Source: an uncultured Anaerovibrio sp. | GTDB lineage: Bacteria > Bacillota > Negativicutes > Selenomonadales > Selenomonadaceae | Direction of reading: 5' to 3' | DNA: 9,938 nucleotides | Assembly: GCA_902785445.1 (NCBI GenBank) | Contig: CACZYN010000051.1 | Location: forward strand, 1-9,938 | Part shown: positions 1 through 6,484 of the stretch, in pieces | Position numbering within the stretch: position 1 is the first letter of the stretch | Layout of the letters: each line of letters begins with the position of its first letter | Position numbers and translations under genes: made by a program | The notes under the pieces: model-generated | The model's input: only the letters and a program-made list of their open reading frames with translations | What the model was told of the DNA's origin: nothing | Database searches by the model: none

Positions 1-245
1 CCGCGGATTCCCTTATCCAAAACCAGCACATTGGAGCCATTGCCCAATATAGTAAAAGGAATATCATGCTTGTTCAGTAGCTTAATAATCTCTGTAAGCT
101 GATCAATATTCGCCGGAAAAATCAAATAATCCGCTGGACCACCAATGTTAAAGGTTGTGTGATTACACATAGGTTCATTTATATAAAACTGTTCCTGAGG
201 TAAAATCAGTTTCAAATCCTCTACAAAATCCTGATTGATTTCCAT
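1..245 (-). CDS. murB: UDP-N-acetylmuramate dehydrogenase (MurB), N-terminal part, cut by window edge
   Basis: MurB is the cytoplasmic FAD enzyme that uses NADPH to reduce UDP-GlcNAc-enolpyruvate to UDP-MurNAc, the second committed step of peptidoglycan precursor synthesis. The first 81 residues are visible. They carry two hallmarks of the family's FAD-binding domain: HTTFNIGGPAD at residues 29-39, and LGNGSNVLVLDKGIR at about 67-81, which matches the usual G-x-GSN-x-L signature. The start codon (245-243) has a GGAGAAGG ribosome site about 6 bases upstream. The frame is open to position 1, so most of the gene lies to the left of the window. It is divergent from the SGNH-hydrolase gene, with about 180 bp between them. 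Identification rests on the motifs and is secure despite the short fragment. Confidence 0.93.
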   Translation of the reverse strand, partial: MEINQDFVEDLKLILPQEQFYINEPMCNHTTFNIGGPADYLIFPANIDQLTEIIKLLNKHDIPFTILGNGSNVLVLDKGIR

Positions 246-285
246 TTATATCCTTCTCCATTTTTTAATATAATCTAACTTCTAT

Positions 286-314
286 ATTATACTAGTATTA
301 TCTCTATTTGAAAA
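286..314 (-). promoter_or_regulatory. Probable murB promoter
   Basis: On the minus strand TTTTCA (314-309), a 17-base spacer and TATAAT (291-286) lie about 40 bases upstream of the murB start. The -10 box is consensus; the -35 box is weak. This is a sequence-pattern inference. Confidence 0.5.
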
Positions 315-354
315 GTAATTTAAGAACTACATCATGAAGTATCTGAAGGTTTGT

Positions 355-383
355 TTGTTGTTGAAATCAATTTATTGTATAAT
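355..383 (+). promoter_or_regulatory. Probable promoter of the SGNH-hydrolase gene
   Basis: TTGTTG (355-360), a 17-base spacer and a consensus TATAAT (378-383) lie 40 bases before the ATG at 424. The expected start of transcription is near 390, giving a short leader that contains the ribosome site AAGGTGA. Confidence 0.65.
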
Positions 384-423
384 ATGTTTTGTTAGGCATT
401 TTTTGTTTTAAGGTGATTATTTA

Positions 424-2052
424 ATGCGTAAAATATTTGTTTTTTTTATATCATTTTTTATTCTGATATTTGGTTTTACCACTCTATGTATATATTTAAC
501 TGAAAGAACCGATCTGTTTAACTTAAAGAATTACACCATCGAAGCCAGTTTTAGTGAAACTGATGGTAAAATGACCATGAGCTGGACCCGCTATCCATAT
601 CCATGCTTTTACAAAATCGATGTCTATTCCAAAACCACAGGCAAGGTTCCTGGCAGCGAAGACTACCATTATATAAAATCAGAATATACTTTTTCCGATA
701 CCTATGATGTGCCAACTACGGCTATTCCAACATACTATAAAGTAACCGCCTATGGTATGTTTGGTAAGGTGTCCTCAGATGAAATCATGCTGGCCAATCC
801 GAATTACACCAACCCGGTACGGCCAATCCCCATCTATAAGTACACCGCTGATAACCCAGCCAGTGTGATTCCTTATCTGGTTTGGCACAGTGTTCCTGAC
901 GGAGTTCTTTACGAGCTGGAAATACTTTCCGGACCACCAGACCAGGAAAATACCGCCACTTTATCCAAGGTAAATCACTTAACCTCTACCCAGCTGGTTT
1001 TTACCAATGGCATACAATTTGACCTACGGCCATATGCCAATGTGCCGCAGCTATATTGGCGTGTACGGGCCCTTAATCTTCGTAAAGAACCTATCGGAGT
1101 ATTTTCCACCGCCGAGCCAATTGTTATAGATAAAAACAAAGCCATTCCTAATAAACCATTACTTAATAATTATGATGTAATGCCAGAATTTAAGCAGCCG
1201 GTTTATCCGGTTTACCATTGGATTCCTATGTTTGGGGCGGATAAATATGAGGTTGAGCTGATGGCCCAGCCGCCGGTGGAAGAAAATAACACCCAACCGA
1301 CACCCCATAAAGCTTGGTCAAAAGTTGTGACTGGTGCCTTTAGCTGCTATGACGAGTACCCTCGCTACTACGCCGGTAAGTACTATTGGCGTGTACGGGC
1401 AATTAACGACAAAGGCGAAACCATTGGTGCATATTCCGATACGGACAGCTTTGAGGTAGAAGCCATCACCACCAGACCGTTTGTGGCTGTATTTGGTGAT
1501 AGTATCACCCATGGTGGCGGCGCGGTGTCCTTCTCCCCATCCAGTATGGAATACAGTTATACCACATATTTAGATTTTCCAGCTATAAACATTGGCCGAA
1601 GCGGTGATACCTCCACCACTTCTTTGGAAAGATTTGACCGGGATGTACTACCTATCAAGCCAGTTAATCTCATAATTCTCACCGGATCAAATTCCCTAAG
1701 GGCCCCTACCATATCAGCTGAAACCGTAATCAACGATTTGGAGGGTATTTATCTAAAATGTGTGGCAAACGATATCAGGCCAATATTGTTGACCCTGCCG
1801 CCAGTAAATCCAGCTAATATCATGCTGGCCTTCCGTACACCAACGGATCCCAACTGGTATCTGAAGATGCAAAAAATTAATGCCTATATAAAAACCAAAC
1901 CATATTATATCGATTTAGAACCGTATTTTTACGATAGTACCCATACCATTATGGAACCAAGCTTCGCTAACGATGGTCTCCATCCGGATATCAACGGCAA
2001 AAAGCTAATGGCGGAAATCATCAATCGCCACAAGGATGTTTTTAAAGAGTAA
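424..2052 (+). CDS. Membrane-anchored SGNH/GDSL-family hydrolase with three FN3-like modules
   Basis: This is a predicted esterase of the SGNH superfamily on the outer face of the cytoplasmic membrane. Residues 4-25 form one hydrophobic segment without a clear signal-peptidase site or lipobox, so an N-terminal anchor is likely. Three beta-sandwich modules resembling fibronectin type III follow, at roughly 37-122, 130-237 and 240-348. The last two share the strand motif YWRVRA(L/I)N. The catalytic domain spans about 351-542 and has all four blocks: GDS with nucleophile Ser360, Gly394 in IGRSGD, Asn423 in TGSNS, and Asp517/His520 in DGLHP. The start has the ribosome site AAGGTGA about 7 bases upstream. 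Relatives deacetylate or deacylate wall polymers or glycans, so a cell-wall or carbohydrate esterase fits the position beside murB. That substrate is inference; the catalytic family is clear. Confidence 0.85.
   Translation: MRKIFVFFISFFILIFGFTTLCIYLTERTDLFNLKNYTIEASFSETDGKMTMSWTRYPYPCFYKIDVYSKTTGKVPGSEDYHYIKSEYTFSDTYDVPTTAIPTYYKVTAYGMFGKVSSDEIMLANPNYTNPVRPIPIYKYTADNPASVIPYLVWHSVPDGVLYELEILSGPPDQENTATLSKVNHLTSTQLVFTNGIQFDLRPYANVPQLYWRVRALNLRKEPIGVFSTAEPIVIDKNKAIPNKPLLNNYDVMPEFKQPVYPVYHWIPMFGADKYEVELMAQPPVEENNTQPTPHKAWSKVVTGAFSCYDEYPRYYAGKYYWRVRAINDKGETIGAYSDTDSFEVEAITTRPFVAVFGDSITHGGGAVSFSPSSMEYSYTTYLDFPAINIGRSGDTSTTSLERFDRDVLPIKPVNLIILTGSNSLRAPTISAETVINDLEGIYLKCVANDIRPILLTLPPVNPANIMLAFRTPTDPNWYLKMQKINAYIKTKPYYIDLEPYFYDSTHTIMEPSFANDGLHPDINGKKLMAEIINRHKDVFKE
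1054..1070 (+). repeat. 17-bp direct repeat, copy 1 (inside SGNH gene)
   Basis: TATTGGCGTGTACGGGC occurs here and again at 1384-1400, in the same reading frame. It encodes the YWRVRA strand of the second beta-sandwich module. The nucleotide identity suggests module duplication or recent homogenisation. Confidence 0.8.
1384..1400 (+). repeat. 17-bp direct repeat, copy 2 (inside SGNH gene)
   Basis: This is an exact second copy of the 1054-1070 sequence, 330 bp (110 codons) downstream. It encodes the same YWRVRA strand in the third module. The 110-residue spacing matches the module length. Confidence 0.8.
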
Positions 2053-2105
2053 AAAATACCAGTCAGCAATGTCTCATTCCTGGACCTTGTTGGCTGGTAT
2101 TTTCT
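2053..2105 (+). terminator. Two-way intrinsic terminator between the SGNH gene and cysE
   Basis: The arms 2053-2069 (AAAATACCAGTCAGCAA) and 2087-2103 (TTGTTGGCTGGTATTTT) pair over 17 positions, with two G-U wobbles when read on the plus strand. The plus-strand stem ends in a T run. On the minus strand the hairpin is followed by TTTTTT (2056-2051). It starts immediately after the SGNH stop codon and 37 bases beyond the cysE stop, so it can end both convergent transcripts. Confidence 0.85.
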
Positions 2106-2139
2106 TTGAAGTTCTTCGCCTCTATAAATACTTTAACCC

Positions 2140-3045
2140 CTATTTACTATCCGGGATAATCTGCAACTCTCCTTTAGCATTGCTTACCCGCATTCCTGGT
2201 GGAACCGAACTGGTTATAAAGCAGTTACCACTTATGATACATCCATCGCCGATAACGGTTTCTCCTCCCAAAATAGAGGCATTGGAATATATTGTTACAT
2301 TATCCCCGATGGTCGGATGACGACGCACCCCAATAAGTCCCCGTCCAGCTCTGGTTGAAAGGCCACCCAAAGTCACGCCCTGATATAGCTTTACGTGATT
2401 GCCAATTATCGTGGTTTCACCAATTACCACACCAGTACCGTGATCAATAAAGAAATATTCCCCTATCTGGGCACCTGGATGAATATCCACCCCAGTCCGG
2501 CTGTGAGCATGTTCAGTCATTATTCTCGGCAGCATAGGAACCTCCAACTTATACAGCTCATGGGCAATCCTATTAACCATAATGGCATAAAAGCCTGGAT
2601 AACAAAAGATTATTTCATCGTAGCTGGTGGCCGCCGGATCGCCAGCAAATCCCGCCTCAATATCTTTTTTGAGATAATCCCTTATCTTTGGCAAAGTGTC
2701 AATAAAAACACCCACCACGGACTCCGCATGCTCCTGTATTAAATCCATGGATTTATGCTTATAGTCGCAATGCTGCTGCAGGCAAACAACGATTTGTTCT
2801 GTTAAAGCCTGTACAACAGCTGACAATCTGGCCCCCATTTCGTATCGAAGATAACAACTGCCCGGCATCTTCTGATTGGCAAAATGAGCTGGAAACAATA
2901 TAGCCTCCAAATTATTTAATATACCAATAATTACCTCCCGATCCACCTGCAAATGCTCAAATAAATTGCTTGAACTATGGGCTTCCAGCACATCACTGAA
3001 TATGGAATCGGTTATTTTTTGAATTTTATTGTCCATAATTGACAT
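2140..3045 (-). CDS. cysE: Serine O-acetyltransferase, EpsC/SrpH type
   Basis: The enzyme transfers acetyl from acetyl-CoA to L-serine, making O-acetylserine, the carbon skeleton for cysteine synthesis in the cytoplasm. The 301-residue protein has a long helical N-terminal part (1 to about 175) and a left-handed beta-helix of hexapeptide repeats (about 180-295). Signature stretches are DIHPGAQIG (187-195) and DHGTGVVIGE (201-210). By homology with CysE, Asp187 and His202 are the catalytic pair. RRHPTIGDNV (241-250) is also typical. The frame reaches back to an ATG at 3063. I prefer the ATG at 3045 because an AAGGGGG ribosome site sits 8 bases before it, whereas the upstream ATG has no good site. 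It has its own promoter downstream of the rpsO terminator and is monocistronic here. I did not see a T-box or other cysteine-responsive leader. Confidence 0.93.
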   Translation of the reverse strand: MSIMDNKIQKITDSIFSDVLEAHSSSNLFEHLQVDREVIIGILNNLEAILFPAHFANQKMPGSCYLRYEMGARLSAVVQALTEQIVVCLQQHCDYKHKSMDLIQEHAESVVGVFIDTLPKIRDYLKKDIEAGFAGDPAATSYDEIIFCYPGFYAIMVNRIAHELYKLEVPMLPRIMTEHAHSRTGVDIHPGAQIGEYFFIDHGTGVVIGETTIIGNHVKLYQGVTLGGLSTRAGRGLIGVRRHPTIGDNVTIYSNASILGGETVIGDGCIISGNCFITSSVPPGMRVSNAKGELQIIPDSK

Positions 3046-3088
3046 GGGAATATCCCCCTTCATCCCATTAATACCATTAATAAGGCTA

Positions 3089-3117
3089 ATTCTACAATAA
3101 AATTACCAATGTAGCAA
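3089..3117 (-). promoter_or_regulatory. Probable cysE promoter
   Basis: On the minus strand TTGCTA (3117-3112), a 17-base spacer and TAGAAT (3094-3089) form a good promoter. Its -35 box lies just past the rpsO terminator. Transcription would start near 3082. The leader then contains a tandem 9-bp repeat (ATTAATGGT-like, about 3065-3082), which could be an operator or chance. Confidence 0.6.
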
Positions 3118-3161
3118 GAAAAAAGGACCATCGCTGAAGGGAAAACCTTCAACGACAGCCC
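3115..3161 (-). terminator. rpsO intrinsic terminator
   Basis: On the minus strand a 16-bp stem, allowing three G-U pairs, forms between GGGCTGTCGTTGAAGG (3161-3146) and CCTTCAGCGATGGTCC (3140-3125). The short loop is 5 to 6 bases, and the stem is followed by TTTTTTCTT. It lies 24 bases beyond the rpsO stop codon. Confidence 0.92.
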
Positions 3162-3184
3162 TATAAATGCTAGCTATTGCTATA

Positions 3185-3451
3185 TTACTTACGAAGATTG
3201 AGCTTGGAAACGATGGAACGATAACGCTCAATGTCAATCTTCTTCAGGTAAGCCAAGAAACGACGACGACGACCAACCATCATGAGCAAGCCGCGACGGG
3301 AATGATGATCCTTCTTGTGCTCCTTAAGATGCTCAGTAAGGTAAGAAATACGAGCAGTAAGAACAGCAATCTGAACCTCTGGGGAACCAACATCACCTTC
3401 ATGAATTGCATACTTCTGCATGATTTCCTGCTTTGCTTCTTTTGTCAACAT
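3185..3451 (-). CDS. rpsO: 30S ribosomal protein S15
   Basis: S15 binds the central domain of 16S rRNA (helices 20-22) early in 30S assembly and contributes to an inter-subunit bridge. The 88-residue product is full length for the family. It shows the conserved GDVGSPEVQIAVLTARI (residues 19-35), LKEHKKDHHSRRGLL (42-56) and the C-terminal R-R-R-R-F-L-x-Y-L-K stretch. A strong AGGAGG ribosome site lies 8 bases before the ATG. In many bacteria rpsO follows truB and ribF. Here ribF is also upstream, but an amidase gene is inserted between them. rpsO has its own promoter and an approximately 100-base leader that begins with a stable hairpin. Confidence 0.98.
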   Translation of the reverse strand: MLTKEAKQEIMQKYAIHEGDVGSPEVQIAVLTARISYLTEHLKEHKKDHHSRRGLLMMVGRRRRFLAYLKKIDIERYRSIVSKLNLRK

Positions 3452-3532
3452 AACTAATTCCTCCTAATAAATTGTTAATTCCACAAACTGAGGCAAGGAC
3501 GGAGTGACCATTGTCTAAGTAAGGGATAATTC

Positions 3533-3550
3533 AGTGCGCTTTCGCACACT
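3533..3550 (-). promoter_or_regulatory. 5'-terminal GAAA-tetraloop hairpin in the rpsO leader
   Basis: On the minus strand AGTGTGC-GAAA-GCGCACT forms a 7-bp stem (one U-G pair) closed by a GNRA tetraloop. The predicted transcription start is at about 3550, so the hairpin would sit at the very 5' end of the mRNA. It is not followed by a T run, so it is not a terminator. It may stabilise the mRNA 5' end or be part of S15 autoregulation; both are inference. Confidence 0.6.
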
Positions 3551-3556
3551 TGATAT

Positions 3557-3585
3557 AATATACTACAACGCCATGGTTTTGTAAA
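3557..3585 (-). promoter_or_regulatory. rpsO promoter
   Basis: On the minus strand TTTACA (3585-3580), a 17-base spacer and TATATT (3562-3557) lie just beyond the amidase stop codon. The arrangement predicts a start near 3550 and an approximately 100-base untranslated leader for rpsO. Confidence 0.75.
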
Positions 3586-3595
3586 GTATTTTTTG

Positions 3596-4213
3596 TCAAT
3601 CCTCTGGCAAATCCAATCCCATGCGTTTAAGAACCCGCGTCCTAATCTGAGGTAACATTGCATACAAGCTGTCGCCCGGACAGGCGGTGGAATTTACGTC
3701 ACGGTGCCCAATTACAGATAACTCGTCAGGTACCAGATTATATAACCCACACAGGGCCACCAAAAGATTTTCCAACGACTTTATCTGGGCATTGGTTGGA
3801 ACACCAACGGAAAAATTACCTGCCAAAGATATACCCACTGAATCATTATTATGGTGCTGGGCATGGGCACCCACCATATTCCAGCCCCGACCTCGTTCAA
3901 TGATACCATTTTTTCGGATAACATAATGATAACCTATACCGGCCCAACCATTACGATCCCGGTGCAGCTTGTGTATTTCTGCTGCAGTCATATCCCGATC
4001 CTTGGGCAAACCGGTGTGATGAATAATAATTCGATTTGTATCCTCCCGTTTTTGAGGCTCCTCAGCAAACTCGAAATCATTTTCCCGAATAAAGAGCTCA
4101 TCATTGTTCCATTTGGAAGACGCTGACGCCATAGAACCATAGGAAAACAATGATAAAGCGCTCAATCCTATTGCCGCACCAATCATCTTTTTTAAAAAAG
4201 TTCTTCTATTCAT
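3596..4213 (-). CDS. Tat-exported N-acetylmuramoyl-L-alanine amidase (Amidase_2 / PGRP-like)
   Basis: This is a predicted zinc amidase that cleaves the bond between MurNAc and the stem peptide of peptidoglycan outside the cytoplasmic membrane. The 205-residue protein starts with NRRTFLKK (2-9) and a hydrophobic stretch (10-28), a twin-arginine signal. Cleavage is probable after ASA, near residue 32. The catalytic domain (about 60-195) has the Amidase_2 zinc ligands: His65 in IIIHHT, His170 in GHRDVNSTACPG, and Cys178. It also has Tyr95 (GYHYVI) at the position of the T7-lysozyme catalytic tyrosine. No separate wall-binding domain is seen. The ribosome site is poor: an AGGT lies 15 bases before the ATG. 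The frame has no better upstream start, and later starts would destroy the Tat signal. It lies 63 bases after ribF with no terminator between, so it is probably cotranscribed with ribF. Confidence 0.9.
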   Translation of the reverse strand: MNRRTFLKKMIGAAIGLSALSLFSYGSMASASSKWNNDELFIRENDFEFAEEPQKREDTNRIIIHHTGLPKDRDMTAAEIHKLHRDRNGWAGIGYHYVIRKNGIIERGRGWNMVGAHAQHHNNDSVGISLAGNFSVGVPTNAQIKSLENLLVALCGLYNLVPDELSVIGHRDVNSTACPGDSLYAMLPQIRTRVLKRMGLDLPED

Positions 4214-4276
4214 AAAATCAAAAGCACTACCTTAATTCATTTTATTTGGCTTCAACAGCCGGCTTCTATCGTGTCT

Positions 4277-5203
4277 TTACACCAGTATCTGCCTTGCAGC
4301 TTCTTCATCCTGCCGTAACTGTTTTACCAATGCCTCTACTCCGCTGAATTTCTTTTCATCCCGGAGTTTTTTTACAAACTGCACCGTCAGAGGCTTATCA
4401 TAGAGGTCTCCTTTAAAGTCAAGAATATGAACCTCCAGACGACGGTCACAGCCATCAAAGGTGGGATTATTGCCTATATTGGCTATCCCTGAAAATTTTT
4501 CCCCGGCCAGGAGTACATAAACTCCATAAGCACCGTTAGGCAACATGGCTCTTTGGGAAGGAATCGCTAAATTTGCCGTAGGAAAACCTATGGTACGTCC
4601 CCGGTGGTCTCCATGAATCACCCGTCCTCCGAAGCTAAATGGGCGACCGAGATATTCATTGGCTTTATCCAAATCACCAGTTTCAATAAGAGCACGAATT
4701 TGCGTACTGCTTACCATGCGCCCATCAATTTGTACCGCTTTCCCCACCTCGGCCACAAAACCATAATCACCTGCTACCCGACCCAGCATCCGGGAATTTC
4801 CCTTTCCTTTCTTGCCGAAGGTAAAATTGGGACCGGTGACCAAAAACTTAGGATTACAGCTTTGACAAAGAGTTGTAAGGAATTCCTCCGGGCTCTGTTT
4901 GGACAACTTCTCTGAAAAAGTAACATTTAAGAGAACATCCACTCCCAACTCAGCCATAAAAGCCGCCTTGGATATATTATCGCCGATCTGCTCCGGAACC
5001 CGTTCAGGTGCCACCACAGAGAGAGGATGATTACTGAAAGTAAATACTACTCCCACCAATCCGTTTTCTCTGGCCAAAGCCATGGCCTGACTAATAATAC
5101 TCTGATGCCCCACATGAACTCCATCAAAAGTCCCAAGTGCTATAGCTGTTCCTTTACCCTGGAGAAATGACTTTATTTCACTAAATTTATTAAAAATATG
5201 CAT
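4277..5203 (-). CDS. ribF: Bifunctional riboflavin kinase / FAD synthetase
   Basis: RibF phosphorylates riboflavin to FMN with ATP and then adenylylates FMN to FAD in the cytoplasm. The 308-residue protein matches the family length. The N-terminal nucleotidyltransferase domain shows GTFDGVHVGHQ (24-34, with the HxGH-type ATP site) and SSTQIR (165-170). The C-terminal kinase domain shows GRTIGFPTANL (202-212) and GIANIGNNPTF (239-249). The frame extends upstream to an ATG at 5248. I choose the ATG at 5203 because an AGGTGAG ribosome site lies about 8 bases upstream and residue 1 then falls at the normal family position. Transcription appears to start near 5324, leaving an approximately 120-base leader in which I could not recognise an FMN riboswitch. 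The amidase gene follows on the same transcript. Confidence 0.96.
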   Translation of the reverse strand: MHIFNKFSEIKSFLQGKGTAIALGTFDGVHVGHQSIISQAMALARENGLVGVVFTFSNHPLSVVAPERVPEQIGDNISKAAFMAELGVDVLLNVTFSEKLSKQSPEEFLTTLCQSCNPKFLVTGPNFTFGKKGKGNSRMLGRVAGDYGFVAEVGKAVQIDGRMVSSTQIRALIETGDLDKANEYLGRPFSFGGRVIHGDHRGRTIGFPTANLAIPSQRAMLPNGAYGVYVLLAGEKFSGIANIGNNPTFDGCDRRLEVHILDFKGDLYDKPLTVQFVKKLRDEKKFSGVEALVKQLRQDEEAARQILV

Positions 5204-5330
5204 TAAAAACTCACCTAACAAGCAGGATGTAAACACACAGTTTTTCATCAGCTCTTATACGAAATCTACGTACATATTAGTCCTTTAGACTCAATTAACT
5301 AAGATTTCATAGAAAAATTCAACATGTATT

Positions 5331-5359
5331 ATTATACCTTTTAGAAAGCTTAAACGCAA
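5331..5359 (-). promoter_or_regulatory. ribF promoter
   Basis: On the minus strand TTGCGT (5359-5354), a 17-base spacer and a consensus TATAAT (5336-5331) lie between the PilZ-gene terminator and ribF. The resulting leader is about 120 bases. Confidence 0.7.
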
Positions 5360-5385
5360 ATTTTCACAAATTTAACATTTCAACC

Positions 5386-5440
5386 AAAAAAGAAAAAATC
5401 AGTTGAATAAACAACAAAAGTGCTGTTATCAACTGATTTT
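5386..5440 (-). terminator. Terminator of the PilZ gene
   Basis: The perfect 12-bp arms AAAATCAGTTGA and TCAACTGATTTT (5440-5429 and 5406-5395) enclose a partly self-paired interior. On the minus strand they are followed by the T-rich run GATTTTTTCTTTTTT. It lies 14 bases beyond the PilZ stop codon. The other strand also shows T-rich sequence, but no plus-strand gene needs it. Confidence 0.88.
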
Positions 5441-5454
5441 TATTTCGGAATTTT

Positions 5455-6141
5455 TTAATGCTTCACATTATGAGATGATTTACGCTGCAAATCAAAAATA
5501 TAATTTACCAGCTTATCCTGAATTTTAGGATTAATATGGTCAAACTTGGCGCCAACATGATAGTCTTTATTACCCTTTTCCTCAAATTCTACACATCTTA
5601 CAACAGTGACCGCAACGTTGAACAATCCTATCCCTGGGATATTGTCCAATTCCACAGATACGCTGCTGCCAATCTCCAATGGTCTATCCAATAATATGCA
5701 GATGCCACCACCGCTCAAATCAACAGAATTGCCGAATAACATAGACTCGGAGGTCTCCTCCACATAGGGCAGACGTACCACCAAAGGCTGGCTTGTTTTC
5801 ACACGGACAAATTCTCTTTTTTGTATTTTTTGAACTTTCTCCGGCTTATCAGTATGCCATACCAAAATATTCTCTCTAACTTTACGTAGAATCTCCACAT
5901 CAAATTTGTAATGGCTATATCCATCAAAAAAACTACAGATTACATTGGTACCAGTTGAAGCCATCACAGGGCACCTGTCTTCGTCAAAGGGAACAGCCAA
6001 AACCAAATTCCCATCCCCAATTTCCTCCACTGTGCTGACAAAAGTCCCATCATCGTCCGGCAAGGATATTTCCAAACGTTGTCCTTGCTTTAAAACACTA
6101 TCCGGTCGGACGAATACACCTTGTGCCGTGCTCAATCCCAT
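5455..6141 (-). CDS. PilZ-domain c-di-GMP receptor, YcgR-like two-domain protein
   Basis: This is a cytoplasmic receptor for cyclic di-GMP. In the YcgR family such proteins relay the second messenger to flagella, surface polysaccharide or adhesion machinery. The N-terminal domain (about 5-95) resembles the beta-barrel YcgR N domain. The PilZ domain (about 107-222) has both ligand motifs intact: R109-E-F-V-R113 (RxxxR) and D141-L-S-G-G-G146 ((D/N)xSxxG), so binding is expected. The frame reaches an ATG at 6162. I prefer the ATG at 6141 (228 residues) because AAGGGGTG lies about 10 bases before it, while the earlier ATG has a poor site. It has its own promoter and terminator, so no partner gene is adjacent and its target cannot be read from context. 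Confidence 0.9.
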   Translation of the reverse strand: MGLSTAQGVFVRPDSVLKQGQRLEISLPDDDGTFVSTVEEIGDGNLVLAVPFDEDRCPVMASTGTNVICSFFDGYSHYKFDVEILRKVRENILVWHTDKPEKVQKIQKREFVRVKTSQPLVVRLPYVEETSESMLFGNSVDLSGGGICILLDRPLEIGSSVSVELDNIPGIGLFNVAVTVVRCVEFEEKGNKDYHVGAKFDHINPKIQDKLVNYIFDLQRKSSHNVKH

Positions 6142-6194
6142 ATACTTACTACACCCCTTCATTCATATCTTATATAATCTCAAGACATAGGTAA

Positions 6195-6223
6195 TTAATA
6201 TCATAAATAGAGAATTTTTTCAA
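6195..6223 (-). promoter_or_regulatory. Probable promoter of the PilZ gene
   Basis: On the minus strand TTGAAA (6223-6218), a 17-base spacer and TATTAA (6200-6195) lie about 55 bases upstream of the chosen start. A TG dinucleotide precedes the -10 closely. Two identical 11-bp boxes lie just upstream of the -35. Confidence 0.55.
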
Positions 6224-6232
6224 TAGTCACAC

Positions 6233-6263
6233 AAAAAGTGATAAATTTTTTAAAAAAGTGATA
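6233..6263. repeat. Tandem 11-bp boxes upstream of the PilZ-gene promoter
   Basis: AAAAAGTGATA occurs at 6233-6243 and again at 6253-6263, exactly 20 bp apart and so on nearly the same DNA face. The pair begins 10 bp upstream of the predicted -35. The position suits an activator or an UP-like element. The first copy is also part of the inverted repeat TCAC-N7-GTGA. No specific regulator can be named. Confidence 0.45.
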
Positions 6264-6356
6264 CATAGGTCCCAAGGTAAATAATTAGCTTTTAATTATT
6301 TGTAAGATGATATATTTTCTAATTCTATACTATGTTTTTACAAAAAAATTTTTTAC

Positions 6357-6391
6357 ATAAAAAAACTGTCGTACCACATACAGTACGACAG
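6357..6391 (-). terminator. Terminator of the tRNA operon
   Basis: On the minus strand the perfect 9-bp stem CTGTCGTAC / GTACGACAG (6391-6383 and 6374-6366) is followed by TTTTTTT. It starts 14 bases beyond the tRNA-Cys CCA end. Confidence 0.95.
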
Positions 6392-6404
6392 CTATTGTTT
6401 TCTT

Positions 6405-6479
6405 TGGAGGTGCCACCCAGATTCGAACTGGGGAATAAAGGTTTTGCAGACCTTGGCCTTACCACTTGGCGATGGCACC
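6405..6479 (-). tRNA. tRNA-Cys (anticodon GCA)
   Basis: The 75-base gene folds as a cloverleaf. The acceptor pairs GGTGCCA with TGGCACC. The anticodon loop CTGCAAA carries GCA, and the T arm contains GTTCGAATC. The discriminator base is U, as expected for cysteinyl-tRNA synthetase, and CCA is encoded. It is the last gene of the Asp-Gly-Cys operon. Confidence 0.97.
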
Positions 6480-6484
6480 AAATA

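Noticed and set aside
3046..3115. T-box or other cysteine-responsive leader before cysE
   Set aside because: The space between the predicted promoter and the start codon is only about 40 bases, too short for a T-box, and no T-box sequence is visible.
3467..3663. Minus-strand open frame overlapping the end of the amidase gene and the rpsO leader
   Set aside because: It overlaps the amidase C terminus in another frame and runs through the rpsO promoter and hairpin. It has no ribosome site.
5204..5330. FMN riboswitch upstream of ribF
   Set aside because: I could not find the conserved RFN sequence blocks on the correct strand, and no terminator or anti-Shine-Dalgarno arrangement is obvious.
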